Shown here piece by piece: positions 19,022 to 28,152 of a stretch of 64,000 nucleotides of DNA (its first letter is position 1; each line of letters begins with the position of its first letter). Below the pieces are notes generated by a model, which ran no database searches, was not told where the DNA came from, and was given only the letters and a program-made list of their open reading frames with translations. Source of the DNA: Anaerorhabdus furcosa (GTDB lineage Bacteria > Bacillota_I > Bacilli_A > Erysipelotrichales > Erysipelotrichaceae); NCBI RefSeq assembly GCF_900167375.1, contig NZ_FUWY01000008.1:1-64000 (forward strand), read 5' to 3'. The position numbers and the translations under genes were made by a program.

Positions 19022-19656
19022 TCTTCATCTCCCTTATTTAATTTTAACCATAGTGCTGGGCGAACTCCACCACGACATCTGCCTTCATCCAGATTACCTT
19101 TAAAAATATTATTACCTTGAATTCCAATGTTACCATCAGTTCCAAATATATAAACTGCTTTAACTCCCACACGACCAGGTGTTCGAAGCCAATACCACCA
19201 ACCCCAGTCTGTATGAATTAACTTTGCAAGACGCTTACTATTGTTCATGTCTTTTCTTTCAAACCAATATCTTTGATTCTTCCCTGGATTGAACAATTTA
19301 GAACTACTGTCCCCAAAGTATTTACAAGTTGCTTCTTCAAGACTCAATAAAAAAATATAGTCTTCAGTATCAACTCCACCTTTTGTTTTATACCAGTGAT
19401 TGTCATCATTTTTATTAATAACAGGAATAATTCTCATTTTTTCTTCATTACTAAAACGATGGTAGAATTCAGTATTAAGATAATTTCTAAGTGAACAATC
19501 TGCCCATGTAATATCGATGTATTGATTATGATACGGTCTTTCTTCAATAACATCTTCTGTTATGATCAATGCTTTATCTTCTTGAAGTTCAAGTATTCGC
19601 CAGACATATTGACCAAATGAAACTTTCTCTCCTACATTCATTACAGATACTCTCAT
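19018..19656 (-). CDS. DUF6273-type protein of unknown function
   Basis: A 212-residue protein with the pattern of DUF6273: an opening VSFGQYVWRILE, SLRNYLNTEFYHRFSNEEK, LLSLEEATCKYF, WWYWLRTPG and a closing RGGVRPALWLKL. Members are common in gut Firmicutes, often at the C-terminus of surface proteins, but here there is no signal peptide. Function unknown. The start overlaps the end of the PNPOx-like gene by one base. An internal ATG at codon 6 could also be used. Confidence 0.75.
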   Translation of the reverse strand: MRVSVMNVGEKVSFGQYVWRILELQEDKALIITEDVIEERPYHNQYIDITWADCSLRNYLNTEFYHRFSNEEKMRIIPVINKNDDNHWYKTKGGVDTEDYIFLLSLEEATCKYFGDSSSKLFNPGKNQRYWFERKDMNNSKRLAKLIHTDWGWWYWLRTPGRVGVKAVYIFGTDGNIGIQGNNIFKGNLDEGRCRGGVRPALWLKLNKGDEE

Positions 19657-20131
19657 TATTTTATCTCACATTGATTTACCAAATCTAATTTATATTGTGT
19701 TGCACCATGATCTCTAAAAATATATGCTTGCGTAATATGCAAAGCTAAAATTACACAGTCCTGACTAGGTTCATAATTTGCTTGGTCATACCAATCTTTG
19801 AATGCTTCTCGTACCCTCAGTCTTATCTCAGCATTTTTAGGATCGAGTACCCACCCCAAATTTTCGCCATATCCAATTCCAGTAATTCCTTCAAATGCAA
19901 CCGAAAAAGATATATTTTTATTTTGCTGAATTTGGATTATCTTATTTGATAAACCATATGTGGTAATATAAAAACACCTTTTTCATAATATGCATCTACC
20001 TCGCGCACACATGGACATGGTAATCCTTCGCCACTAAGAGTAGTCGAGATAGTCGCTACAGAAATTACATTATCTTTCCCATTACCACAACTTTTATTTA
20101 TTAACTCTAATCCTTCATCATATCGATTCAT
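19656..20131 (-). pseudogene. Pyridoxamine 5'-phosphate oxidase-family gene with a single-base frameshift
   Basis: Two open frames (20131 to 19937 and the one ending at 19656) are halves of one PNPOx-fold flavin-binding protein: the first ends in VDAYYEKGVF, and the second frame continues TTYGLSNKIIQIQQNKN, then GIGYGENLGWVLDPKNAE. Restoring one T in the T5 run (A5 on the plus strand at 19970-19974) gives a smooth GVFYITTYGLSNK junction, which is what the family has. So the gene is either freshly broken, switched off by slippage in this run, or hit by a sequencing error. Full product would be about 158 residues. Confidence 0.85.
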
Positions 20132-20161
20132 CTTCTTATCCTCTTTCTAAATAAAATATAA

Positions 20162-20584
20162 TCATCGTATCCACTGCATAACATATTCTTTTTCATTTGT
20201 ATCATAATCAGTCAATTCATTTATCATAGTAAAATTCTGGTATTTGTAAAATTGGATTGCCTTTTCATTCTTTTGATATACATTCAGTACCAATTCATTT
20301 CTTATCATTTTTGAGTAATCTAACAATTGCTTGCCAAAACCTTTTGACTGCATTGTTGTTTCTACAAATATTCCTAATACATAGTTTTTATCTAAACCAA
20401 TAAATCCACAAATCTTATTTTCTTCTTGTATCACAAAAACTTCAGCATTATAGAGAGCTTGTTGCACCTCGTCAAGTTTACTATACCAATAATTAGAAGA
20501 TATAAAATTATGTGCAGTTATGTTTGTATCTAACCAGATTCGTGCAACTTCATCGATATCACTTATTTCTATTCTTCTAATCAT
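20162..20584 (-). CDS. GNAT family N-acetyltransferase
   Basis: A 140-residue GNAT protein, start MIRRIEISDIDEVARIWLDTN, acetyl-CoA motif near ETTMQSKGFGKQLLDYSKM and the closing VYQKNEKAIQFYKYQNF. It resembles the YjdJ/YiaC-like group of small peptide or amine acetyltransferases. Substrate unknown. Cytosolic. Lies 30 bases after the frameshifted PNPOx gene on the same strand. Confidence 0.88.
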   Translation of the reverse strand: MIRRIEISDIDEVARIWLDTNITAHNFISSNYWYSKLDEVQQALYNAEVFVIQEENKICGFIGLDKNYVLGIFVETTMQSKGFGKQLLDYSKMIRNELVLNVYQKNEKAIQFYKYQNFTMINELTDYDTNEKEYVMQWIR

Positions 20585-20639
20585 TTGCTTGATCCTACAC
20601 TATCCCTTTGTAAATCAAGTTGAACGAATTCAACCTTTT

Positions 20640-21386
20640 TCATGATGTTATCATTCTTTCTACCTGAGTAATTTCTAATAAATTAACTGTTTGAAATTTA
20701 CCCTCATAAAACACAGCATAATTATTAAAGACACAAGGTACATTTTTTGCTTTCTTCAATGAATTTATATAGTTCAAAGAAAGTGGAATACGATTTTTTT
20801 GACAATAATCTTGAAGATTTTCAATTTTTTGTTTTATGAAAGGACATTGATCATCATAATAAATAGTTAATGCTTTATCCTTTATAATTTCTTTCTTTGC
20901 CTTAGCAGTAAATTTTGGTTTTGATTCATCAAACGATAGTGCCAATAACTCATAACCTGAATTAGTTGAATCAACAACCTCAAAGCCATATCGTTTTGCA
21001 AATTCTTGATTGGTAAGCCAGTGTTTTTGTTTTTTAGCACCTAGCAAACAAATACCAGATTTCTTTTTCTTCCTAGCATCCTTTATACAGTAATCCATTA
21101 AAGCTTTTCCATACCCATGTCCTTTGAATTCACCATCAACCCACAAACAATAAATATATAAATAATTATCTCCCTCAATTGGCACCCAAGCAGTTTCTAA
21201 TGGTGCATATTCAATGAATGCTGTTGCTTTGGTATCTAGTTTTCTAAACACATGACCTTCTTGAATTCTTTGCTTTAACCATTTTCTTTTTGTTTCAACT
21301 CCTGGATGAGCTATCTTACTTCGAATAATGCAACAAAGATGTTGTTCATCAATATTCTCAGCTGTTAGATTAATGAAATTATCCAT
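20640..21386 (-). CDS. GNAT acetyltransferase with C-terminal YoaP domain
   Basis: A 248-residue two-domain protein. Residues about 5-150 form a GNAT domain (GHVFRKLDTKATAFIEYAPL; GEFKGHGYGKALMDYCIKDA). Residues about 175-245 match the YoaP module, a thioredoxin-like add-on (LTIYYDDQCPFIKQKIENL) that retains only one Cys, plus VPCVFNNYAVFYEGKF. Bacillus YoaP is the namesake; its substrate is unknown. AAGGAG stands three bases before a first ATG and nine before a second (21386); I took the second. Confidence 0.88.
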   Translation of the reverse strand: MDNFINLTAENIDEQHLCCIIRSKIAHPGVETKRKWLKQRIQEGHVFRKLDTKATAFIEYAPLETAWVPIEGDNYLYIYCLWVDGEFKGHGYGKALMDYCIKDARKKKKSGICLLGAKKQKHWLTNQEFAKRYGFEVVDSTNSGYELLALSFDESKPKFTAKAKKEIIKDKALTIYYDDQCPFIKQKIENLQDYCQKNRIPLSLNYINSLKKAKNVPCVFNNYAVFYEGKFQTVNLLEITQVERMITS

Positions 21387-21411
21387 TATCATTTTCTCCT
21401 TCCCCTACACT

Positions 21412-21666
21412 TCATTTTAATTCTTTGCTAAATTTCTTCAAATCACTTTTCATATTCTCTGGTAAATTATGATATTCAATATCATCAATAGCTCCTTGTA
21501 GTGTATATAAATGAACTAAACAGATATTGCTATATTTCATTCTTAAATGAATAAAGGCATCTTTACTACCTATACATTTTAGTTTTTCTACTGAATCAAT
21601 CCCAACTGACTCTAGTTTTTTTTTCATTTCCTTGCCTATATTTTTCATTGAAGTCAATGCTGTCAT
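21412..21666 (-). CDS. TfoX/Sxy C-terminal domain protein
   Basis: An 84-residue stand-alone TfoX_C domain with a helix-hairpin-helix-like start (MKNIGKEMKKKLESVGIDSVEKLKCIGSKDAF) and the tail IDDIEYHNLPENMKSDLKKF. In competence regulators this domain follows TfoX_N; stand-alone copies are frequent in Firmicutes and their role is unknown. It lies upstream of the YoaP-type GNAT gene with 25 bases between, so co-transcription is likely. Confidence 0.85.
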   Translation of the reverse strand: MTALTSMKNIGKEMKKKLESVGIDSVEKLKCIGSKDAFIHLRMKYSNICLVHLYTLQGAIDDIEYHNLPENMKSDLKKFSKELK

Positions 21667-21722
21667 AGTCTCTTCTTTCTCAATACAATAGTAATTTATT
21701 TGATTATATCATTTATTATACA

Positions 21723-21755
21723 AAAGAAACATGACATCTCCTGTCATGTTTCTTT
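21723..21755 (-). terminator. Intrinsic terminator
   Basis: Fourteen-base perfect stem (AAAGAAACATGACA with TGTCATGTTTCTTT), loop tctcc, just after the gene ending at 21770, with TTTCTTTTG on the minus strand. Confidence 0.85.
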
Positions 21756-21769
21756 CAAATATTTTATTT

Positions 21770-22132
21770 CTAGAAGTCAAATAAATCAATAATGTGCGAA
21801 TAACCATATTTTTCTAAGATTGCGATTAAATCATCCTTTAGTTTATTTCTTGTTAGGCCAATAGATATCAATTCTTTATCCGAGTAATTATTTAATTCAT
21901 TAAAGAAGATCAAGCAAAGCTTAAGTTTACACTCATCTAACATGAATTCATTAATAAGTTGATTATATTGATTGCATTGAACTCGTTTTACAATCAAGTT
22001 TAATTCATCATTATGTACTTCATCTTCTTTTATTTCAGTTTCAATTTCTTTAATATCCTTATTGAACATAATACTCGCTAACATAGAACTTATTTGTTCA
22101 ATCATTTTTAATAGATAATCATCTTTTAACAT
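21770..22132 (-). CDS. DUF6483-like protein of unknown function
   Basis: A 120-residue acidic, helical, cytosolic protein. The start MLKDDYLLKMIEQISSMLASIMF and the end ILEKYGYSHIIDLFDF recall a small family of unknown function found across Firmicutes (DUF6483), recalled from memory and not verified. No motif suggests an enzyme. It has its own terminator, and it lies downstream of, and on the same strand as, an XRE regulator. Confidence 0.65.
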   Translation of the reverse strand: MLKDDYLLKMIEQISSMLASIMFNKDIKEIETEIKEDEVHNDELNLIVKRVQCNQYNQLINEFMLDECKLKLCLIFFNELNNYSDKELISIGLTRNKLKDDLIAILEKYGYSHIIDLFDF

Positions 22133-22199
22133 AGCATACTCTTTTCTATATCATTTAGTATACCAAGAATATAGTCTTCAACAAATAATTATGAAATCA

Positions 22200-22559
22200 T
22201 TATTTGAAAAATATACCATAAATAACAATAAATGAGAAAAATGTGAGTACCCCTAGCCCAAGAATGATACAAGTCTTGATTACATTTTTACCTTTATTCA
22301 CATCATCATAGATGGAATTGATTATATCATTGCTTATATTTTTCTCTCTTACATCCTGTACATCTACATCTTTTACAAGTTCATCCAAGGTAAGTCCAAA
22401 ATAATCGCTTAATAAAACTAATCGTTGAAAGTCTGGATAGGATTGACTTAGCTCCCATTTCGATATTGTTTGTCTTGATACATTTAGTTTTGCACCCAAT
22501 TCATCTTGAGATAAGCCTTTGGTTTTTCTTAAAGTAATTAATTTCTCGTTAAAATTCAT
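22200..22559 (-). CDS. XRE-family transcriptional regulator with C-terminal membrane segment
   Basis: A 119-residue protein: HTH_3 domain at 1-60 (ITLRKTKGLSQDELGAKLNVSRQTISKWE) and one transmembrane segment near the C-terminus (CIILGLGVLTFFSFIVIYGIFF). This layout, a DNA-binding domain tethered to the membrane, is common in Firmicutes regulators of neighbouring stress or transport genes. The ATG at 22559 was chosen because GAGAGG lies nine bases before it; an earlier in-frame start at 22601 lacks a site. Confidence 0.88.
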   Translation of the reverse strand: MNFNEKLITLRKTKGLSQDELGAKLNVSRQTISKWELSQSYPDFQRLVLLSDYFGLTLDELVKDVDVQDVREKNISNDIINSIYDDVNKGKNVIKTCIILGLGVLTFFSFIVIYGIFFK

Positions 22560-22670
22560 TTTTAACATCCTCTCTTTTCTATGCTTTGCAATTGCATCCA
22601 AAGTATAGCAATTACTTTAAAATAGTCTCAACCAACACTAGTTGGCAATTTGTCCACAAAGCTTAACAAT

Positions 22671-23216
22671 TCAAGATTTTGGCTTCCTTCTTAGCTTAAA
22701 TTTGATGTTTTTCTCTATTTCTTTGTTCTTAAACATATGATAAACATATTCGCATTGCTCATCTACACATAGATCATCAAATTCTTTATTTAATGAAATA
22801 AGTTGAAATATTTCATTTAGATCATTCAAATCTAATAAATTGACTGCGATACAATAGAAATTTTTCTTTTTTCCATTGTTAAATCGATTTAATAAAAGTT
22901 GAAGCATCTTCACTTTTTCTACTTGTTCCTTATTGTATCGTTCTACACCTATTGATTTTGCCCTACACAGATTATTAAGTTGATTTTCATGTGTAATAAA
23001 TGAATCATAGTGATTAATTTCATTGTATTTATCACAAGGATATTTATCGCATTGAAAACAATATTCAACATGTTGTTCCATACTGCATTTGGCAATTCTG
23101 CAGGATTGATTTCCTTTTCCACATCCACCGCAATGATTACCCAACTTCATTGGACATAAACCACAATTTAAACCACACAATGATAAGAGCTGGTTACTTC
23201 TAACAAAATTTTTCAT
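22671..23216 (-). CDS. DUF3795 cysteine-rich protein
   Basis: A 181-residue protein whose first 65 residues are cysteine-rich: LCGLNCGLCPMKLGNHCGGCGKG, CRIAKCSMEQH, CFQCDKYPCDKY. This is the DUF3795 pattern, probably a metal (zinc or iron-sulfur) site. The rest is helical and charged. Function unknown. Cytosolic. Confidence 0.85.
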   Translation of the reverse strand: MKNFVRSNQLLSLCGLNCGLCPMKLGNHCGGCGKGNQSCRIAKCSMEQHVEYCFQCDKYPCDKYNEINHYDSFITHENQLNNLCRAKSIGVERYNKEQVEKVKMLQLLLNRFNNGKKKNFYCIAVNLLDLNDLNEIFQLISLNKEFDDLCVDEQCEYVYHMFKNKEIEKNIKFKLRRKPKS

Positions 23217-23265
23217 AATTTATTTTTCCTATTTAAGAAATTATAGCATCAATAAAGCACAGAAA

Positions 23266-23289
23266 AAACATGACATTCCTGTCATGTTT
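23266..23289 (-). terminator. Terminator of the Dyp-type peroxidase gene
   Basis: Ten-base stem (AAACATGACA with TGTCATGTTT), loop ttcc, then TTTTTTC on the minus strand. The stem is nearly the same as that at 21723-21755. Confidence 0.85.
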
Positions 23290-23314
23290 ACTTAGATAAC
23301 TCATAAATTTAAAA

Positions 23315-24265
23315 TTACTTTATCTCACCTGTTGCTATTTTATCCAATTGTTCATAGCTAGGTACAAAGAATAAATTACCACTCACCGTACTAAAATAAT
23401 CAAGAATACTATCATGAGAATCTGAATCTTTTCCTTCAAACATATGTTGTAACATTTGAAGTGTAATTGAAAAATCTTTTGAATATCCTAGAAAATAACT
23501 TCCAAAGATATTTTTTGATGGCTCTGCAAATGCAATATTAGCACGCATAATCTTAACTTCTTCGCCCATACGATCATGAGCTTTCGATATTTCTGTATGA
23601 GCGTTGCTTGGTTTTTTATCATCTGATAGTTCTAAATCATATTCTTTTGTACGCCCTACTACCAATTCTTGTTGCTCTATTGTTAATGTTTCCCATAAAT
23701 CTAAATCAAATGTATATTTTTGAGCTAATACATAAGTACCATCTTGATAGGGATCGTTTTCATCATCGATGTAAACAACGTCTTGTGCCTCTTCAATATC
23801 AGGATTTTCAGTACCATCAACAAATCCAAAGATAGCTCTTCCATCACGAAAACGGAAGCCATGTGTTTCATCAACAGGATCAATGACATCTTTTAAAAGT
23901 TTATGAATGATTAACATCATTTCGTAACATACATCCATTTTATCTGCACGTATGTGAAAAAATAAATCCCCTTCTGTACTCACTGCAGTTTTTTCTTTAC
24001 CTTTAATTTCACTAAAGCGTGCTAGTTCTTTTGGTTTTTCAGATAATGGAAATAATCTCTCCCATGCATCAGCTCCAATTCCCATTGCGAATTTAAAATT
24101 ATCATAAGGAAACCTTATTTTCATACTATTCATTGTTGGATGAAGTCTCTCACAAAAATCTCGAAATGTATCTACAATAACACTTGTGTCTACATCTTTT
24201 TTAAAATTTACAGTGCACAAAATTGTACTTTGTGCTTGCTCAGGTATTACATCTTGATATCTCAT
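23315..24265 (-). CDS. Dyp-type heme peroxidase
   Basis: A 316-residue Dyp-type peroxidase that reduces peroxides with heme. The distal signature GFVDGTENP with the catalytic Asp is present, and the proximal heme-ligand His is probably in SNAHTEISKAHDRM. FGSYFLGYSKDFSITLQMLQHMF near the end is typical of the family. No signal peptide, so cytosolic. No encapsulin gene is adjacent. I chose the ATG at 24265, seven bases after GGAGG; two earlier ATGs sit too close to or before the site. Confidence 0.92.
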   Translation of the reverse strand: MRYQDVIPEQAQSTILCTVNFKKDVDTSVIVDTFRDFCERLHPTMNSMKIRFPYDNFKFAMGIGADAWERLFPLSEKPKELARFSEIKGKEKTAVSTEGDLFFHIRADKMDVCYEMMLIIHKLLKDVIDPVDETHGFRFRDGRAIFGFVDGTENPDIEEAQDVVYIDDENDPYQDGTYVLAQKYTFDLDLWETLTIEQQELVVGRTKEYDLELSDDKKPSNAHTEISKAHDRMGEEVKIMRANIAFAEPSKNIFGSYFLGYSKDFSITLQMLQHMFEGKDSDSHDSILDYFSTVSGNLFFVPSYEQLDKIATGEIK

Positions 24266-24418
24266 ATTCATTCCTCCATTTAATCTTATTATTGTCCTAT
24301 TTTCCATTACTTTCAATCAATGTGCTTAGTAAAATGAGTTAAGTATACTAAATAAATCATATTAAATGATGCTGATTCCATTATAATTCTGGCATTCATA
24401 CAGTTCAAAAAATAAAAA

Positions 24419-24443
24419 AAGATACCACTCAAAGTGATATCTT
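24419..24443 (-). terminator. Terminator of the mgl operon
   Basis: Eleven-base stem with one mismatch (AAGATACCACT with AGTGATATCTT, loop caa), followed on the minus strand by TTTTTTTATTTTTTG. Strong intrinsic terminator. Confidence 0.88.
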
Positions 24444-24459
24444 CTATGATAGTTTTAAA

Positions 24460-25455
24460 TTATTTCTTAGCAGTGTACTTGCGAATATCAAGTGCAACTG
24501 CAACGATAATTACTAAACCTTGGGCAATGAATTGATATGAAGTATCTACACCTAAGTATTGTAGTGATGTTTTCATTAACTCGAATACCAATACCCCAAG
24601 CAAGATTCCTTGAACTTTACCAATACCTCCGGTAGTTGATACACCACCAATTGTACAAGCAGCAATTGCTTCAAGTTCATAACCAAGTCCTAAGTTAACT
24701 GAAGCTCCTCCTGATTTAGCAGCTAATAAGAAACCTGCAAAACCATACATAACACCAGCTAGTGTATAAATGCGAACTTTTGTAGCAGTTGTATTAACAC
24801 CTGATACTTCAGCAGCATTTTCATTACCACCAATTGCATACATATATTTACCATGACGAGTTTTATTGTATAGGAACCAGAATACAAGTCCCATAACAAT
24901 TGCAATAATCAATAACCATTTCAGTTTAAAGTCACCTATATCAAACCAACTACCCGATGCAATTGCAGTATAATCTTTTCTAAGTCCTCCAACTGGATCA
25001 GCTCCTGAATAAACTAAGTTGATACCATAAACGATTGTTTGCAGACCTAAAGTTGCTAGGAATGGTGGTACTTTTAAATAAGAAACAACTAATCCATTTA
25101 CTAAACCAAACAAACCTGTTACCAAAATAACAATTACAAATACAAGTAATATATTCAATTGAGGTAAATTTTCAAAGAATTTATCTGTATAGTCTGCACG
25201 TTGTAACAATGTACAAGCCAATACACCACCTAGCCCTACTAAACGTCCTGCAGATAAGTCAGTTCCTTTAGTAATTAAACATCCACTAACTCCAAGTGCA
25301 ATAATGAAACGAGGAGCTGTGTTTGATGCGATGTTGTTAAAGTTATTCCATGAGAAGAACCCTTTTTGAGTAAATCCAACAAAGAGTACTAAAAGAAATA
25401 ATAATATTACAATCGCATTATTACTTAAATAATTTTTTATTTTTTTTGCGTCCAT
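24460..25455 (-). CDS. mglC: Galactose/methyl-galactoside ABC transporter permease MglC
   Basis: A 331-residue integral membrane protein of the RbsC/MglC family, with about nine to ten hydrophobic segments and the conserved ALGVSGCLITKGTDLSAGRLVGLGG and AACTIGGVSTTGGIGKVQG stretches; the latter is the family contact loop. It forms the pore of a sugar importer with MglA and MglB encoded just before it. The ATG at 25455 was preferred, with GAGGG ahead of it, over a longer frame from 25494 that overlaps mglA. Confidence 0.93.
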   Translation of the reverse strand: MDAKKIKNYLSNNAIVILLFLLVLFVGFTQKGFFSWNNFNNIASNTAPRFIIALGVSGCLITKGTDLSAGRLVGLGGVLACTLLQRADYTDKFFENLPQLNILLVFVIVILVTGLFGLVNGLVVSYLKVPPFLATLGLQTIVYGINLVYSGADPVGGLRKDYTAIASGSWFDIGDFKLKWLLIIAIVMGLVFWFLYNKTRHGKYMYAIGGNENAAEVSGVNTTATKVRIYTLAGVMYGFAGFLLAAKSGGASVNLGLGYELEAIAACTIGGVSTTGGIGKVQGILLGVLVFELMKTSLQYLGVDTSYQFIAQGLVIIVAVALDIRKYTAKK

Positions 25456-25474
25456 AGTTTTCCCTCTACTTCCC

Positions 25475-26983
25475 TTACATGTATTTCGTAGCAAGAGCCA
25501 TAACTTTTTCTTGCGTTGCTTCAGTACTATCTAAGATACCTGTTACTTTACCTTCACACATTACCATAACACGATCACTCATGCCTAATAACTCTGGCAT
25601 TTCAGATGAAATCATAATAATTGATTTACCTTGTTTTGCTAAATCTGTGATGATTGTATAGATTTCATATTTAGCACCAACATCAATACCACGAGTTGGT
25701 TCATCAAGAATCAAGATATCAGGATCATTAGCAAGCCAACGTCCAATAATAACTTTTTGTTGATTACCACCAGATAATGATTGAATTTGTGTTTTAGTCG
25801 ATGGTGTTTTAATACTCATCTTACGAATGTTTTCATTAACCAAAGCATCTAATTTACGATTATTTAATACAAATCCAAAATCAAGATATTTACTTAATGA
25901 AGCAACCCCTACATTATCTGAAATAGATAATACGCCAAAGATTCCTGTCGCACGTCTATCTTCTGTTAATAAGGCAATACCTCTTTTAATCGCATCGCGA
26001 GGTCTTTTGATTTTTAATATTTCATTTTTATAAGTAACTGTTCCACTTATTGTATGACGTACCCCAAAGATTGCTTCCATTAGTTCTGTACGTTGAGCAC
26101 CAACTAATCCTCCAATACCTAAAATTTCACCTTTTTTAAGTTCGAAAGAAACATCTTTAAATGATTTGGGACTAATTGATGTAAAGTTTTCTACCTTCAA
26201 TACTACTTCTCCAGGAATGTTTTCTCTAGGAGGGAAACGGTTAGTAAGTTCACGACCAACCATTCGTTTAATAATAAGATCAGTAGTTAATTCACTTGAT
26301 GGCCATGTTCCAACATAAGTACCATCACGCATAATTGTAACTTCATCTGAAATCTTTAAAATTTCTTCCATTTTATGAGAAATATAAATAATCGATACTC
26401 CGTTTGATCTTAAACGATTGATAATATCGAATAATCCTTCAACCTCATTTTCAGTTAAAGAAGATGTAGGTTCATCCATAATAACTACTTTCGCATTGAC
26501 AGAAACAGCTTTAGCAATTTCAACAGATTGCATATTTGAAACTGATAATTCAGAAAGTTTCATTTTAGGATTAAAGTTCATATTTACTTCTTTTAATAGT
26601 GCTTCTGTTTCAGCATACATCCTAGTATGATCAATTATTTTTATTGGTCCAAAATTCTTTGTTGGAAAACGTCCACAAAAAATATTTTCAGCAATACTTC
26701 GATCAAGTATCGGTTGTTGCTCTTGTTGCACCATTGCAATACCACGTCCTAAAGCATCATGTGTATTCTTTATATCTACCTTTTCACCATTGAAATATAC
26801 TTCTCCACCATCTTTATTATAGATACCAAATAAGCATTTCATAAGTGTTGATTTACCAGCACCATTTTCACCCATTAATGCGTGAACTGTTCCTGGTCTG
26901 ATATTTAAAGATACATTGTCGAGTGCTTTAACACCTGGGAAGCTTTTACTTATATTTTTCATTTCTAAAATATAATCACTCAT
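25475..26983 (-). CDS. mglA: Galactose/methyl-galactoside ABC transporter ATP-binding protein MglA
   Basis: A 502-residue tandem ABC ATPase of the sugar importer class. The first nucleotide-binding domain has Walker A GENGAGKST, and Walker B VVIMDEPTSSL; the second has a degenerate Walker A (GGLVGAQRTEL), an intact signature LSGGNQQKV and ILILDEPTRGIDVGAK. One good site and one degenerate site is normal for this family. The start ATG follows GGGAGG. It is separated from mglB by an 88-base gap holding a strong hairpin. Confidence 0.95.
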   Translation of the reverse strand: MSDYILEMKNISKSFPGVKALDNVSLNIRPGTVHALMGENGAGKSTLMKCLFGIYNKDGGEVYFNGEKVDIKNTHDALGRGIAMVQQEQQPILDRSIAENIFCGRFPTKNFGPIKIIDHTRMYAETEALLKEVNMNFNPKMKLSELSVSNMQSVEIAKAVSVNAKVVIMDEPTSSLTENEVEGLFDIINRLRSNGVSIIYISHKMEEILKISDEVTIMRDGTYVGTWPSSELTTDLIIKRMVGRELTNRFPPRENIPGEVVLKVENFTSISPKSFKDVSFELKKGEILGIGGLVGAQRTELMEAIFGVRHTISGTVTYKNEILKIKRPRDAIKRGIALLTEDRRATGIFGVLSISDNVGVASLSKYLDFGFVLNNRKLDALVNENIRKMSIKTPSTKTQIQSLSGGNQQKVIIGRWLANDPDILILDEPTRGIDVGAKYEIYTIITDLAKQGKSIIMISSEMPELLGMSDRVMVMCEGKVTGILDSTEATQEKVMALATKYM

Positions 26984-27014
26984 ATATATTCCTCCCTAGT
27001 AGGTTTTTCTTGAA

Positions 27015-27046
27015 AAATTACGTGTGCGCTAAGGCACACGTAATTT
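27015..27046 (-). terminator. Strong intercistronic hairpin between mglB and mglA
   Basis: Thirteen-base perfect stem (AAATTACGTGTGC with GCACACGTAATTT) and a six-base loop, with TTTTTC after it on the minus strand. Its place after the binding-protein gene fits a partial terminator or an mRNA-stabilising structure that keeps MglB more abundant than the membrane parts. Confidence 0.8.
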
Positions 27047-27071
27047 AAGTTCGTAACTAATTATTATTTAA

Positions 27072-28142
27072 TTATTTGAATTCTGCAGCGTTAGCAGGAG
27101 TAACTTTAACATAGTCTACCCAGTAGTATGTATCAAGTTCTTCACCTTTTGAAGCTTTAACAGCAGCATCAACAGCTTTGTGAGATTGGTTGATATGGTC
27201 ATTTAATACTGTACCAGTCATTCCACCTGTAGATACAAGTTCAACAGCTTCAGCAAGAGCATCAACACCTACTAAGTAAATGTCTTCTCCAACTTTACGT
27301 CCAGCAGCTTCAATTGCTTGTGCAGCACCTAAAGCCATAGCATCATTGTTACAGAATACAACTTCAACTTCATCACCATATTTAGTTAAAGCGTTAGCAA
27401 CGATTTCTTGACCTTTAGCTTGGTCCCAGTCACCACGTTGAGCATCTAATTCTTTTACTTTTAATCCAGATGCAGTTTGGTATTCTTCAATTGAGAATTG
27501 AGTACGGTATTGAGCATCAACGTTTTCAGGATCTCCAATAACCATTACATAGTTAAGAGTACCATCACCATTTAAGTCACCTTTGTTTTCAAGATCAGCA
27601 ATTAATTGACCTTGGAATTTACCAGATTGACGAGCATCAGCTCCAACATATGTATACATTGTTGCATATGGATCAGCTGGTGTTCCATCTTCATTTTCAT
27701 ACATTGTCATATCTTCTGCAGATGGTTCACGGTTAATAAAGATACAAGGTTTGTTAGCTTCTTTACATTTTTCGATAACTGTTGCAGCAGATGTAGATTG
27801 TACTAAGTTAATGATAAGTACATCATAATCTTGAGTAATAAAGTTGTCGATTTGGTTAGTTTGTTCAGCTTGGTCACCTTTTCCATCTTGGATAGTAACT
27901 TCGTACTTAACGTCACTAGTTTTGTTTAATTCATCAACATAGTTTTGAATTTCGTTACGGTAAAGAGTCATGAAGTTGTCATCAAATTTGTAAATTGATA
28001 CACCAATCTTTACAGTTTCACCTGTTCCAGTTGCTCCGCCTTCAGCTGGTGTTGCTGATGGAGTAGCTGGTGTGCTAGAACATCCTACTAAACCTAGTAG
28101 CATAGCTCCAGCAGCTAATAAAGCTAATAATTTCTTTTTCAT
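27072..28142 (-). CDS. mglB: Galactose/glucose-binding lipoprotein MglB
   Basis: A 356-residue substrate-binding lipoprotein. The signal peptide ends in the lipobox LVGC (Cys 21), followed by a Ser/Thr/Pro/Gly-rich linker and a periplasmic-binding-protein type 1 fold: VKIGVSIYKFDDNFMTLYRNEI, QDYDVLIINLVQSTSA, and EVVFCNNDAMALGAAQAIEAAG. The DLNGDGTLN segment matches the calcium-binding loop of the E. coli galactose-binding protein. It would be anchored outside the membrane and feed MglAC. The first gene of the operon, with its own promoter and a divergent LacI-type regulator. Confidence 0.94.
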   Translation of the reverse strand: MKKKLLALLAAGAMLLGLVGCSSTPATPSATPAEGGATGTGETVKIGVSIYKFDDNFMTLYRNEIQNYVDELNKTSDVKYEVTIQDGKGDQAEQTNQIDNFITQDYDVLIINLVQSTSAATVIEKCKEANKPCIFINREPSAEDMTMYENEDGTPADPYATMYTYVGADARQSGKFQGQLIADLENKGDLNGDGTLNYVMVIGDPENVDAQYRTQFSIEEYQTASGLKVKELDAQRGDWDQAKGQEIVANALTKYGDEVEVVFCNNDAMALGAAQAIEAAGRKVGEDIYLVGVDALAEAVELVSTGGMTGTVLNDHINQSHKAVDAAVKASKGEELDTYYWVDYVKVTPANAAEFK

Positions 28143-28152
28143 TTTTTCCTCC

